DNA from: Desulfuromonas sp. TF
GTDB taxonomy: Bacteria; Desulfobacterota; Desulfuromonadia; Desulfuromonadales; ATBO01
DNA length: 64,000 bases
Direction: 5' to 3'
Assembly (NCBI RefSeq): GCF_000472285.1
Contig: NZ_KI421413.1
Span: 444,435-508,434 of the forward strand
In this document: in pieces, positions 1 to 8,016 of the stretch
How positions within the stretch are numbered: position 1 is the stretch's first letter
Layout: every line of letters starts with the position of its first letter
Translations under genes and position numbers: made by a program
The notes under the pieces: model-generated
Told to the model about the DNA's origin: nothing
What the model saw: the letters and a program-made list of their open reading frames with translations, nothing else
Databases searched by the model: none

Positions 1-1871
1 GCCACCTCACCCACCTGGGCGCCGAAGCTGTAAGCCGGCGAGGTCCCCACGGCGGCCCCCTTGAACTTGCCCCCCAGCCTGGGCGGGGTATAGGACCCCT
101 TGCCGAGGAGCGGGCCCTTGAGGACGAAATGTCTGCGCGCCACCTCTTCAAAGGTGAGGGTCTTGTCGCTCCGGGATTTGGAGAAGACCACTCCGTCCTC
201 ACAATCCAGATCATCGATCGGCAGGGAGAACATGGTTGAAGCCATCTCAAGGAGCTGCTTCTTGATCTCTTCGCCGGCCTGCTTGACGGCGGCGCCCGAC
301 ATATAGGTCTGGCGGCTGGCGTAGGCCCCGAGGTCAAGGGGGGTGATCTCGGTGTCGGCGGCAACGATCTTCATCTGCTCGTAGCGGTACCCCATCGCCT
401 CGGCCGCCATCTGGCAGAGGATCGTGTCCGAACCCTGGCCAAGGTCCACCGAGCCGGAATAGAGGGTGGCCGCCGTCCCGTCTTCGTGGACCTTGATGAA
501 GGCCGCGGCGTGCGGGAGATCGGTACGGTAAATGGGATAGCCCGCGCCGGTGACGAAACTGCCGGTGGCGACTCCTATCCCCCGTCCGTGAGGAAGATTT
601 TTCTTCTTCTCGTCCCACCCGGAGATTTCCCGTGCCCGCTCCAGACACTCACGCATCTTGCAGGAATTGACCCGGAAATCGTTGGGCGTAACCGTATCGG
701 GACGGCGGGCGTTGACGAGGCGGATGTCCATGGGGTCGATCCCAAGATCCGCGGCGACGTTATCCAGGTGGCTCTCGAAGGCGTACTTGGGCTGGGGCGC
801 TCCGTGGCCTCGCTGGGCGCCGCAGGCCGGCAGGTTGGTGTAGACCCGATACATGTCGAACTTGAAGTTGTCGAACTCGTAGGTCATCGGCAGAAGCGCC
901 CCGGCATAGTAGGCCGTGGCGATCCCCAGGCTGGTGTAGGCTCCGCCGTCCATCATGAAGTTGGCGTGGGCGGCGAGGATCTTGCCGTTCTTGTCGACCC
1001 CGGTGGTGATTTCCATGTACTGGGCGTGTCGCCCCCGGTTGTGGGCGAACATCTCGGCCCGATCATAGAACATGCGCACAGGCCGGCTGGTGATCCGGGC
1101 CAGCACCGCCCCGGCGAACTCCAGTCCCGTCGGCTCGAGCTTGCCCCCGAAGCCGCCGCCCAGATAGGGCTTGATGATGCGCACGTCGCCCATGGGCAGA
1201 TCGAACTGGCGGGAGATGTAGTACTGGAAGTAGTGGGGGGACTGGGTGCTCGAGTAGATGGTGAGCTTGCTCCCATCCCACATGGAAATGGCCGAGTGGG
1301 GCTCGATGGGTGACTGGTAGGTTCGCTGGCCGATAAAGACATCGGTGCGCACGTGATGGGCCTCGGCGAAAGCCTTCTCCACGTCGCCGAATTCCTGATG
1401 GATCTCGGTGTTGATGTTGCGCTCGTACTCCTCATGAACCAGAGGCTGCCCCTCGTCCATGGCAGTGCGGAAGTCGAGGACCGCCGGCAGCTCTTCGTAC
1501 TCCACCTTGATGAGCTTGAGAGCCTTGTAGCAGGTCTCCTCGTCGAGACAGGCCACCGCGGCGACCTTGTCGCCGACGAACCGCACCTTGTCGATGCAGA
1601 AGATATTCTCGTCCCAGCGGGCCGGGCTCAGGCCGTACTTCTTATCCGGTACGTCCTTGTGCGTGATCACGGCCTTGACCCCCGGGAGCTTCTCCGCCTC
1701 GGAGGTGTCGATGGAGAGAATCCGGGCGTGGGCGTGGGGGCTGGTCAAAATCTTGCCGAAGAGCATGTTGGGGAACTTCAGGTCCCCTGTATACTTCGCT
1801 GCCCCGGTGACCTTCTCCGGCCCGTCGATGCGCGGAACGCTGCGGCCGATAACTTTGTGATTGTCGCTCAT
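1..1871 (-). CDS. Molybdenum hydroxylase large subunit (xanthine dehydrogenase family), 3' end outside window
   Basis: This is the molybdopterin-binding catalytic subunit of a xanthine dehydrogenase/CO dehydrogenase/4-hydroxybenzoyl-CoA reductase family enzyme. About 623 residues are visible; the C-terminus lies beyond position 1. The start ATG at 1871 follows an AAGGAG site. Family motifs are present: YLGGGFGGK near residue 236, the Mo-cofactor signature, and CGAQRGHGAPQ near residue 348, the arginine-containing substrate-pocket segment. It is the last visible gene of a MarR-FAD-FeS-Mo series, 13 nt after the 2Fe-2S subunit. The substrate cannot be read from sequence. 4-Hydroxybenzoyl-CoA reductase is tempting given the aromatic genes downstream, but the FAD subunit lacks the extra 4Fe-4S loop of that enzyme, so a purine, aldehyde or N-heterocycle hydroxylase is equally possible. 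Confidence 0.9.
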   Translation of the reverse strand, partial: MSDNHKVIGRSVPRIDGPEKVTGAAKYTGDLKFPNMLFGKILTSPHAHARILSIDTSEAEKLPGVKAVITHKDVPDKKYGLSPARWDENIFCIDKVRFVGDKVAAVACLDEETCYKALKLIKVEYEELPAVLDFRTAMDEGQPLVHEEYERNINTEIHQEFGDVEKAFAEAHHVRTDVFIGQRTYQSPIEPHSAISMWDGSKLTIYSSTQSPHYFQYYISRQFDLPMGDVRIIKPYLGGGFGGKLEPTGLEFAGAVLARITSRPVRMFYDRAEMFAHNRGRHAQYMEITTGVDKNGKILAAHANFMMDGGAYTSLGIATAYYAGALLPMTYEFDNFKFDMYRVYTNLPACGAQRGHGAPQPKYAFESHLDNVAADLGIDPMDIRLVNARRPDTVTPNDFRVNSCKMRECLERAREISGWDEKKKNLPHGRGIGVATGSFVTGAGYPIYRTDLPHAAAFIKVHEDGTAATLYSGSVDLGQGSDTILCQMAAEAMGYRYEQMKIVAADTEITPLDLGAYASRQTYMSGAAVKQAGEEIKKQLLEMASTMFSLPIDDLDCEDGVVFSKSRSDKTLTFEEVARRHFVLKGPLLGKGSYTPPRLGGKFKGAAVGTSPAYSFGAQVGEV

Positions 1872-1883
1872 CGTGGATTCTCC

Positions 1884-2402
1884 TTAGTGCTCGGCAGGAG
1901 CCAGGCGCCCCTGAGAGGCGGCCAGGACGGCCTCGACAATGTGGACGTACCCGGTGCAGCGGCAGAGGTTGCCGGCGATGGCCTCGCGCACCTCCGGTTC
2001 GGTGGGATGAGGATTGTTGGTCAGAAGGGCCTTGGCCGAAAGGACCATCCCCGGGGTGCAGTACCCGCACTGTACGGCGGCGTGGTTGATCATCGACTGC
2101 TGAATGGCGTCGAGTTCGTTATTGGCGGCCACCCCCTCGATGGTGGTGATTTCCCTGCCGTCGGCCTCTACCGCCAGCACCAGGCAGGAGTCGACGGGCT
2201 TGCCGTCAAGGAGCACGGTGCAGGAGCCGCAATCGCCGAGCTCGCACCCCTTCTTGGTCCCGGTGAGATCGAGCTGATCGCGTAAAACGTTGGTCAGGAT
2301 GGCGTTGCCCTTGACCAGCACGGTGTGCGCATCGCCGTTGACGTTGAGGGTGATCAGGTACCGCTTCACCCCGTCCTTGCCAGTTATCACTTGAGACATC
2401 AT
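1884..2402 (-). CDS. Molybdenum hydroxylase small subunit, two [2Fe-2S] clusters
   Basis: This 172-residue iron-sulfur subunit carries electrons from the Mo centre to FAD. The N-terminal plant-ferredoxin-like domain has Cys53, Cys58, Cys61 and Cys73 (CELGDCGSC...C). The C-terminal helical domain has Cys112/Cys115 (QCGYCTPGM) and Cys147/Cys149 (LCRCTGY), the standard eight-cysteine set of CoxS/HcrC/XdhC-type subunits. Two adjacent ATG codons (2402 and 2399) follow AGGAGG; the second has the better spacing. It lies 8 nt downstream of the FAD subunit and is clearly co-transcribed with it. Confidence 0.95.
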   Translation of the reverse strand: MMSQVITGKDGVKRYLITLNVNGDAHTVLVKGNAILTNVLRDQLDLTGTKKGCELGDCGSCTVLLDGKPVDSCLVLAVEADGREITTIEGVAANNELDAIQQSMINHAAVQCGYCTPGMVLSAKALLTNNPHPTEPEVREAIAGNLCRCTGYVHIVEAVLAASQGRLAPAEH

Positions 2403-2410
2403 TTACCTCC

Positions 2411-3280
2411 TCACACGTGTCCTTCGTCGACGGCCTTGCGCAGGGTGCGCCTGGTGAGCACCTCCACCAGATTTCTCCGGTACTCGGCCGAACCGCGGAT
2501 GCTGTCCCGGGGGCGGCTCGCCGCGGCGGCGAGCTCACCGGCTTTGGCCAGGGCCTCGTCGCTGATCTTGCGGCCCCGCAGGTAGTCCTCGGCCTCCCGG
2601 GCCCGCATCACCGTCGGCGCGGCGGAGGCCAGCACGATCCGGGCGTCCAGCAGCGTGTCGTTCTCAACGGTGACCGCGGCGGCGACTCCGACCACCGCCA
2701 GCGCTCCGCTGCGGCGCAGGCCGAACTTGATGTAGGTGCTGCCGGTGGTGTCCTGATCGGGAATGGTTATCTCCGTGAGGATCTCCCCCCGCTCAAGCAC
2801 GGTCTGGGCCGATCCGCAGAAAAATTCTTCCAGAGGCATGCTCCGTTCGCCGCTCGCGGAGACCAGTTTTATGGTGGCCTGAAGCGCGATCAGGATGGGA
2901 GGCAGGTCCGCCGAAGGGACCCCGTTGACGATGTTGCCTCCCACGGTGCCGAGATTGCAGATCTGGTTCGACGCCATTGTATGAGCCGCCATCGGGATCG
3001 AAAGATAGCGCTCCTGCAGCAGTGCGGAGGTGTAGAGGCTGCCATGGGTGGCCAGTCCGCCGATGACGACGCCGCGGCCCGTCTCATAGCGGATCTCCCG
3101 CAGCTCATCCAGATGTTTCAACGAGACCAGGTGATCCGGGGCCAGCTTGCCCACCTTCATCTTGTGGAGGACATCCGTTCCCCCGGCCAGCACCGCGGCC
3201 TTTTCCCCGAACTCGGCGAGAAGGGTGCAGGCCTCGGCCACAGACCCCGGGGCATGATACTCAAAATCCGGCAGATACAT
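2411..3280 (-). CDS. Molybdenum hydroxylase medium subunit, FAD-binding (CoxM-like)
   Basis: This 289-residue flavoprotein subunit passes electrons from the [2Fe-2S] clusters to an external acceptor. Residues 32-40 (AGGTDVLHK) and 112-128 (TVGGNIVNG..SADLPP) are the two FAD-contact motifs of the family. The C-terminal CO_deh_flav_C domain follows from about residue 175. The length is normal for CoxM. The roughly 40-residue insert with four cysteines that binds a 4Fe-4S cluster in the 4-hydroxybenzoyl-CoA reductase beta subunit is absent. AGGGAG precedes the ATG. It is the first gene after the MarR gene and has its own candidate operator just upstream (3312-3331). Confidence 0.93.
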   Translation of the reverse strand: MYLPDFEYHAPGSVAEACTLLAEFGEKAAVLAGGTDVLHKMKVGKLAPDHLVSLKHLDELREIRYETGRGVVIGGLATHGSLYTSALLQERYLSIPMAAHTMASNQICNLGTVGGNIVNGVPSADLPPILIALQATIKLVSASGERSMPLEEFFCGSAQTVLERGEILTEITIPDQDTTGSTYIKFGLRRSGALAVVGVAAAVTVENDTLLDARIVLASAAPTVMRAREAEDYLRGRKISDEALAKAGELAAAASRPRDSIRGSAEYRRNLVEVLTRRTLRKAVDEGHV

Positions 3281-3311
3281 CGGTCATCTCCCTTGGCTGA
3301 AGTAAGAGATC

Positions 3312-3331
3312 TTTATCTAGCATACGATATA
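3312..3331. promoter_or_regulatory. Candidate MarR operator in front of the molybdenum hydroxylase genes
   Basis: The site TTTATCTAGCATACGATATA, between the MarR stop and the FAD-subunit start, aligns with the palindrome upstream of marR itself (3778-3797). Both share TTA.CT.GCATAC.A..TA. This suggests two promoters under the same MarR protein. Inference from similarity; no binding data. Confidence 0.5.
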
Positions 3332-3351
3332 TTTTCCCACAAAAAGAAAAA

Positions 3352-3771
3352 TCAATCATAATTGTGAATGTCACGCAGAAAACGCTTGAAGAGCACCTTC
3401 TCCTCCAGGGAGAACTTGTTGAGCAGTTCGTTATTCGTGGAACCGATGGTCGTTGCCAGTTCGGCTGTCGCCTCCCGGGCTTTTTCGGTCAGGAACACCC
3501 GAGCCACCCGGGCGTCCTCCGAATCGACCTCCCGCCGGACCCAGCCTGCGTTGACCATCCGATCCAGAACACCTGCCAGCGTGGCCGTATCCAGAACGAG
3601 CCGCCGGCCGATCTCCCCCACCGAAAGCCCCTCCTCTTCCCAAAGGGATTCCACCAGAAGGCACTGTACGGGAGTCAGGCCAAAAGTCTTGAGCTGCCCC
3701 TTCAGAAACCCCTGGGCCTGCTGATGGGCCTTGGCGATCAAAAAAACAATATTGTCTCGAAAACTGATCAT
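3352..3771 (-). CDS. MarR-family transcriptional regulator
   Basis: This 139-residue regulator has the MarR winged-helix fold. Recognition helices fall around residues 46-75 (SVGEIGRRLVLDTATLAGVL), followed by the wing with the characteristic DxRxxxVxLT-like stretch, here DARVARVFLTEKA near residues 85-97. MarR proteins are usually ligand-released repressors, often of phenolic compounds. The gene sits immediately upstream of the molybdenum hydroxylase genes in the same direction. A perfect-arm palindrome overlaps its own ribosome-binding region (3778-3797), suggesting autoregulation and control of the enzyme. Confidence 0.93.
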   Translation of the reverse strand: MISFRDNIVFLIAKAHQQAQGFLKGQLKTFGLTPVQCLLVESLWEEEGLSVGEIGRRLVLDTATLAGVLDRMVNAGWVRREVDSEDARVARVFLTEKAREATAELATTIGSTNNELLNKFSLEEKVLFKRFLRDIHNYD

Positions 3772-3777
3772 ATGTCG

Positions 3778-3797
3778 TTACCTCGCATACAAGGTAA
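3778..3797. promoter_or_regulatory. Palindromic operator upstream of marR
   Basis: TTACCTCGCATACAAGGTAA has 6-bp inverted arms (TTACCT/AGGTAA) around an 8-bp centre and lies 7 bp upstream of the marR start. A degenerate copy lies at 3312-3331. Size and symmetry fit a MarR dimer site. Confidence 0.6.
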
Positions 3798-4293
3798 TAT
3801 AGCGGACAACGTGTGTCAAGCTATATAATTTTTTACCCATCACCACTCTTCACCCCGCGACACTCTGATCCAGCCGGACGGTCTGCTCCTGCAGCAGAAT
3901 CATGGCAGCCAGCAGTGGGCGGGGGTCGAGGATGCAAGAACGGCCCAGAGCGGCTTTTCATCCGCATCGGATATCCGGTACCAGCTGTCTTCCCCCTTGA
4001 GGAGGGAATTGCCTTCGACCTTGTATTTGAGGAAGCGGTAGAAGTTCATGAATGCGAAGTCTAGACTGCCTGAAGATCCTTAGGATATCTGGGACTGGGT
4101 TGTAGGACAAATTATCGGACGGGTTGTAAAGCAATCTCTTAGGGATCCGATAATTTGTGATTTATTGAACAAACTTATCCTGCAGGCTTTAGAACTTCGG
4201 TTGTAAACGACAAATGCAAGAATCTTGTTACCGGGCATTCGTCATTGGTGGAAGGCAGTAGTCATTTGAGTCAAAGTTGATAACCGTACAATT
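3798..4293. other. Gene-poor stretch with a possible coding remnant and inverted repeats
   Basis: No complete gene is convincing here. On the minus strand about 4048-3899 reads as 49 codons with protein-like composition (starts MNFYRFLKYKVEGN, contains GEDSWYRISDADEKPLWAVL). It has no clear ribosome-binding site and could be a decayed gene fragment. Between 4096 and 4212 lie a 13-bp perfect inverted repeat and three TTGT..ACAA-type motifs, described separately. Confidence 0.4.
4107..4158. repeat. 13-bp perfect inverted repeat with 26-nt spacer
   Basis: ACAAATTATCGGA at 4107-4119 is exactly inverted at 4146-4158. The spacer and flanks carry GGGTTGTA twice (from 4097 and 4121), and a related CGGTTGTAAACGACAA occurs near 4197. 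It could be a recombination or transposon end, a protein site, or a stem in RNA. There is no U-tract to make it a clear terminator. Confidence 0.55.
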
Positions 4294-6003
4294 TTATTCT
4301 GGCAGGGTATATCTTTTGTCGATAGCTTCGCAAATGAGGCGCCGGCTGTCCCAAGATGAAAGGTCTTTTCTCATCTCAGTTATTCGGGCCTCCCCCGCAA
4401 GACTTTCATCCTTGATCACCTCCCGGAACCATCGGGAGTAATCCCCCCGTTGGAGGTGGTAAAGCCAGGTCTCCTCGTCGACCCCCTCGGCGAGTTGGGA
4501 AAAAATGAACAGGTTCTGTGCTTTCAGGTTTTGCTTTCCATAAGGACCGCGGAAGTAAAAACTGTTGTACCTGACATCTCCCTCCGCGTACTTTCGGTGA
4601 TGCCGAATCCGTTCGGCCTGGCCACGAATAACTTGCATTGGAAAAGGGTCCTGCCCACCCTGAACGAACCAGCAAACCACATCACCCTCTCCCGAGAGGA
4701 GGGAGTCAATTTCCACGGGTGGTTTTTTGAGCGCTTCTGTGAACAGCTTCAGGGTGACGTTCGCCGATGGGCCAACGGCGAGAACCACATCAACAAGGGC
4801 GAGGGTGAGAGGTGCCAGATGGGCAGGGTTCATCGTGATGAGCATGGTCTCTCCTAGCCGTTGCGGCAGGCCACGGGCGGCGTGTCCCCATGTCGACGGC
4901 AACAGATGGTGAGCCTCATCCACAACAATCCAATGTGGCCGGCCCGTATGGATGCGCATGGCCTGGAGATTGGGCAATAGTTCGGCGAAATAGTGGGGGC
5001 GGTCTGATAGCTTGACACCTAGCAGATTGACATTGACGTGGACATCAGGGTCTCGCAGGATGGCTAACACCTCCTCCACGCTGGGCGCATGTCGCTGGTC
5101 TCCGATGGTGACGACGTTTTGCAGACTGGTATAGTCCCCTTCGGGATCGAGGATACATACTTGATAGAATTGTTCTGCCAGGCGTTCGATAAACCCGGAC
5201 GAGAGTGTGGTCTTACCGCTTCCGGAGGGACCAGCAACCAAGATATTTCGACCATACGGGGGTAACCATACCATGGTTCCATCCAAGCGAGTTCCCAGGG
5301 CGATGTGATGATGGGCCAGCTTTGTATCAATGGGTTCCAGATCGTTGGTGATAAGTTCATCAATGAGTTCGGAGATGCCTTCACCGGTCTCCCCGTCCGT
5401 CACAAAGGCAGCAATGGCCTTGATGGAGTCAATTGCGTTGGCGACGGCTACTGCGCATTCCGATAAGCGGAGAAAGGAATGATCGTTTTCCGCATCCCCG
5501 ACGCCGACAACCTCATGAGGAGACATGCCCAGAAGACGAAGTGCATACTTCACCCCGCTCGCTTTGTTTACGCCGGAAGGGAGAACCATCACCGCCCCCC
5601 TGTTGAAAATCACCTGCAGTTCCAGGCCGAACTTTTGAATCGTCTCCATAACCGTCTCCACATGAGGCACATGGGTAGCGACTATCACTTTACCCACCTC
5701 AAGTGGACATACGCCTCGGTTCTGCAAAGCGACAATGAAATGCTCCGGAGGCGGTTCAGCCAGGAGGATGCTCTCGCGTGTTTTCGGTTCGTAAAGAACG
5801 GCTCCGTTTTCTGCGACCACATAATCGAAACAGTCGATGCAACCGCAGACGGTAAGGAGGTCATCGATCCGACGTCCCGTCACCAGAAGGACTCGTCGAC
5901 CGGAGTCCCTCAGTTCCCTGAGCTTCGCTACCACCGAATCCGTCACCCGACCGTCTTTTGCCAGGGTGTTGTCGTAATCTGTAACCAGGGCAAGATAACG
6001 CAT
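4294..6003 (-). CDS. HAD-family phosphatase fused to HerA-like P-loop ATPase
   Basis: This 569-residue two-domain protein begins after a well-placed GAGGAG. Residues 1-215 form a Cof/type IIB HAD hydrolase: motif I DYDNT at 9-13, the VTGR segment at 41-44, a conserved lysine in the PSGVNK stretch (142-147), and GDAEND at 169-174. Residues 235-470 form a HerA/DUF87-like ATPase with Walker A GPSGSGKT at 258-265 and Walker B IVVDEAHH at 359-366. The C-terminal 100 residues have no recognised motif. Phosphatase and ATPase catalytic residues all look intact. The cellular role is unknown. It is monocistronic and divergent from the histidine kinase gene that follows. Confidence 0.85.
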   Translation of the reverse strand: MRYLALVTDYDNTLAKDGRVTDSVVAKLRELRDSGRRVLLVTGRRIDDLLTVCGCIDCFDYVVAENGAVLYEPKTRESILLAEPPPEHFIVALQNRGVCPLEVGKVIVATHVPHVETVMETIQKFGLELQVIFNRGAVMVLPSGVNKASGVKYALRLLGMSPHEVVGVGDAENDHSFLRLSECAVAVANAIDSIKAIAAFVTDGETGEGISELIDELITNDLEPIDTKLAHHHIALGTRLDGTMVWLPPYGRNILVAGPSGSGKTTLSSGFIERLAEQFYQVCILDPEGDYTSLQNVVTIGDQRHAPSVEEVLAILRDPDVHVNVNLLGVKLSDRPHYFAELLPNLQAMRIHTGRPHWIVVDEAHHLLPSTWGHAARGLPQRLGETMLITMNPAHLAPLTLALVDVVLAVGPSANVTLKLFTEALKKPPVEIDSLLSGEGDVVCWFVQGGQDPFPMQVIRGQAERIRHHRKYAEGDVRYNSFYFRGPYGKQNLKAQNLFIFSQLAEGVDEETWLYHLQRGDYSRWFREVIKDESLAGEARITEMRKDLSSWDSRRLICEAIDKRYTLPE

Positions 6004-6186
6004 TGATGAATGCTCCTCAGCGGACTAGAATTTATAGGGTACACAGTATCATTGCTGTTGTTTTTTTAAAGTTGGCGGCGAGACAGCATCCGATGGTTTT
6101 CATTAATGGATGGCCAATCCATCGCCAGTTGAAAAGGCGGGATGAGGGTCCCGGACACGAGCCCTTGTCCCACTGAGGAGGTCGCG

Positions 6187-7749
6187 GTGGAAGATTTATA
6201 TCAGAAAATCGTCCAGGGATTCTCTGCGACAAGTGGCGAAGAATTTCTCTACTTGTTGTGCGAGCTTTTCGCCAAAGCCTTGGATATCGATTCAGTCTTA
6301 CTGGGTGAGGTGGCTGAAGACTCACCGGAACGAATTAAAATCATCGCCGCATACCCAAAGGAAATGGCGACAGAAATACAAGAGGTTCCGTGCTCAGAAA
6401 CGGTATGGGGGAAAGTTCTCGAAAAGGGGGTCTGTCGGTATCCTGAAAAGGTGCGTCAGGAATTTCCCCAAGATCCACTGTTGGCGAGACTAGAGGCGGA
6501 GAGCCTCCTTGGTGTGCCTCTTTTAGATTCGGGCGGGAAAACCCTGGGGTTTATGGCGGTCATAGGCCGACTGCCGATAAGAACAATGAATCGGATGGAA
6601 ATGGTGCTGTCCGTATTCTCGGTGCGGGCCGCGACGGAGATCGAACGCCGTCGGGTAACCGAGGCGCTCCGAATAAGCGAGGAACGCTTTCAGGTAATCG
6701 CCAACTACACCTTCGACTGGGAATACTGGCTGGCTCCGGATGGACGCCTGCTCTGGACCAATCCTTCCGTACTGCGGATCACCGGGTACTCCCCAGAGGA
6801 ATGCCTAAATATGCCTGACTTCCCGCGAACTCTGATCCATGAAGAAGACCGGGAAACTGACGCCAAGGGTTGTCTTCAAAGCTTTTCGAAGCGAACTTCT
6901 GATAATAATATACATTTTCGCATTTGTAAAAAAAACGGTTCAGTGTTGTGGGTAGCCGCTTCCTGGCAGCCGATTTTCAACGTAGAAAAAGAATACCTCG
7001 GCATCCGCGCCAGTATCCGGGATATCAGCAAACGCAAAGAGGCCGTGGAAAAGCTCGAAGCGACAAATCGGGAATTGGATGCGTTCGTCTACACGGTGTC
7101 CCACGATTTGCGCACACCACTGACCCCCATCATCGGGTTCTCGGAATTTCTCCGAGAGAACTACCGGGAACAGTTGGATGACAAAGGTTTGGACATTTTG
7201 GTTGAGATAGAAAAGCAGGCAAGACGGATGCTTGCTCTGATGGAGGATCTCTTGGACCTAGCTAGGATTGGACGAATCGAGCGATCAGCGGAACCGATTG
7301 ACGCCTTTGAGGTGTTGAATGATGTTTTGTTCGACCTGGGAAGCTTAATCGCTAGTTCTGGGCATTCAGTAAAGAAAGAGGAATTGCCCGCCACACACGT
7401 TCCGAAGTCACTCCTCTACCAGGTCTTCGAAAACCTGATTGGAAACGCGCTGCGATATGCTGGCCCGATGGGCGGGCCCATCGAAGTGGGAGGGGAGCGC
7501 CAGGGACGACGGGTGCGCTATTTCGTTCGCGATCACGGCCGGGGAATTCCGCCGGCAGAGCGCGATCGTATCTTTGAAGCCTTTTTCCGTGGAGACTCCG
7601 GAAAAAAATCGATGGGCACCGGGATTGGGCTTGCCACAGTCCAGAAGATCGCTCGTCTCTACGGGGGAGAGGCTTGGATGGAAGAGACACCAGGCGGGGG
7701 TTGCACGTTCTGGTTTGAAACAATGGTCGATGCTTCGGAAGTGCTATAA
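6187..7749 (+). CDS. Orphan GAF-PAS sensor histidine kinase
   Basis: This 520-residue soluble kinase has no membrane segments. A GAF domain spans about residues 10-155 and a PAS domain with a PAC tail spans 165-285. HisKA has the phospho-acceptor His306 in the SHDLRTPLTPIIGF box. The HATPase domain has the N box (ENLIGNALRYAG) and G boxes (DHGRGIPP, GTGIGLATVQKI). The start GTG at 6187 follows AGGAGG at 5 nt. An in-frame ATG at 6142 is possible but has a poorly spaced site. No response regulator is adjacent, so its partner is elsewhere. The signal is unknown. Confidence 0.9.
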   Translation: MEDLYQKIVQGFSATSGEEFLYLLCELFAKALDIDSVLLGEVAEDSPERIKIIAAYPKEMATEIQEVPCSETVWGKVLEKGVCRYPEKVRQEFPQDPLLARLEAESLLGVPLLDSGGKTLGFMAVIGRLPIRTMNRMEMVLSVFSVRAATEIERRRVTEALRISEERFQVIANYTFDWEYWLAPDGRLLWTNPSVLRITGYSPEECLNMPDFPRTLIHEEDRETDAKGCLQSFSKRTSDNNIHFRICKKNGSVLWVAASWQPIFNVEKEYLGIRASIRDISKRKEAVEKLEATNRELDAFVYTVSHDLRTPLTPIIGFSEFLRENYREQLDDKGLDILVEIEKQARRMLALMEDLLDLARIGRIERSAEPIDAFEVLNDVLFDLGSLIASSGHSVKKEELPATHVPKSLLYQVFENLIGNALRYAGPMGGPIEVGGERQGRRVRYFVRDHGRGIPPAERDRIFEAFFRGDSGKKSMGTGIGLATVQKIARLYGGEAWMEETPGGGCTFWFETMVDASEVL

Positions 7750-7839
7750 CTAGAAGCGTTTGAGATTTCCAATTTATTCGTCTTGAAAATTTTGTACCCT
7801 TCTGATATGGTTCTTTACCATGAAGCCGAATACTGTCCG

Positions 7840-7996
7840 GAAAATTGAACTGATCCTGGTAAATACCCCCTTAGCACACTGCAGGCCGGCAGTGGGCACT
7901 TCGGGGCGCGTGCTATTATCGTGATATAGAGTTCATTTTACCCCAAGACCCGTTTCGCCAGGCCACAGACTTTTCCAGTCTGTGGCCTTTTTATTT
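7840..7996 (+). ncRNA. Structured leader or small RNA ending in a strong terminator
   Basis: The 250 nt before the UPF0316 gene fold locally. A closing stem pairs TGAACT (7845-7850) with AGTTCA (7930-7935). Inside it AGCAC (near 7873) pairs with GTGCT (near 7910), enclosing the hairpin ACTGC-aggccg-GCAGT and a CUUCGGG-type hairpin. An intrinsic terminator (7960-7996) follows, only about 20 nt before the next start codon. This layout is typical of a transcription-attenuating riboswitch, or of an independent small RNA. It matches no riboswitch class I can recognise. Confidence 0.45.
7960..7996 (+). terminator. Intrinsic terminator
   Basis: AGGCCACAGACT and AGTCTGTGGCCT form a perfect 12-bp stem with a 5-nt loop, followed by TTTTATTT. 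It ends about 20 nt before the UPF0316 start codon, so it either ends the histidine kinase transcript or acts as an attenuator. Confidence 0.85.
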
Positions 7997-8016
7997 GTGT
8001 CTCCAAGGAGTACGTA

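Noticed and set aside
486-1313. Long + strand open frame (275 codons) opposite the Mo hydroxylase
   Set aside because: It is antisense to a gene with clear molybdopterin motifs; its translation has no family features.
2411-3280. Naming the FAD subunit HcrB (4-hydroxybenzoyl-CoA reductase)
   Set aside because: The characteristic four-cysteine 4Fe-4S insert is missing and the length matches simple CoxM-type subunits.
2417-3361. 314-codon + strand frame
   Set aside because: Antisense to the FAD-subunit gene, whose FAD motifs are unambiguous.
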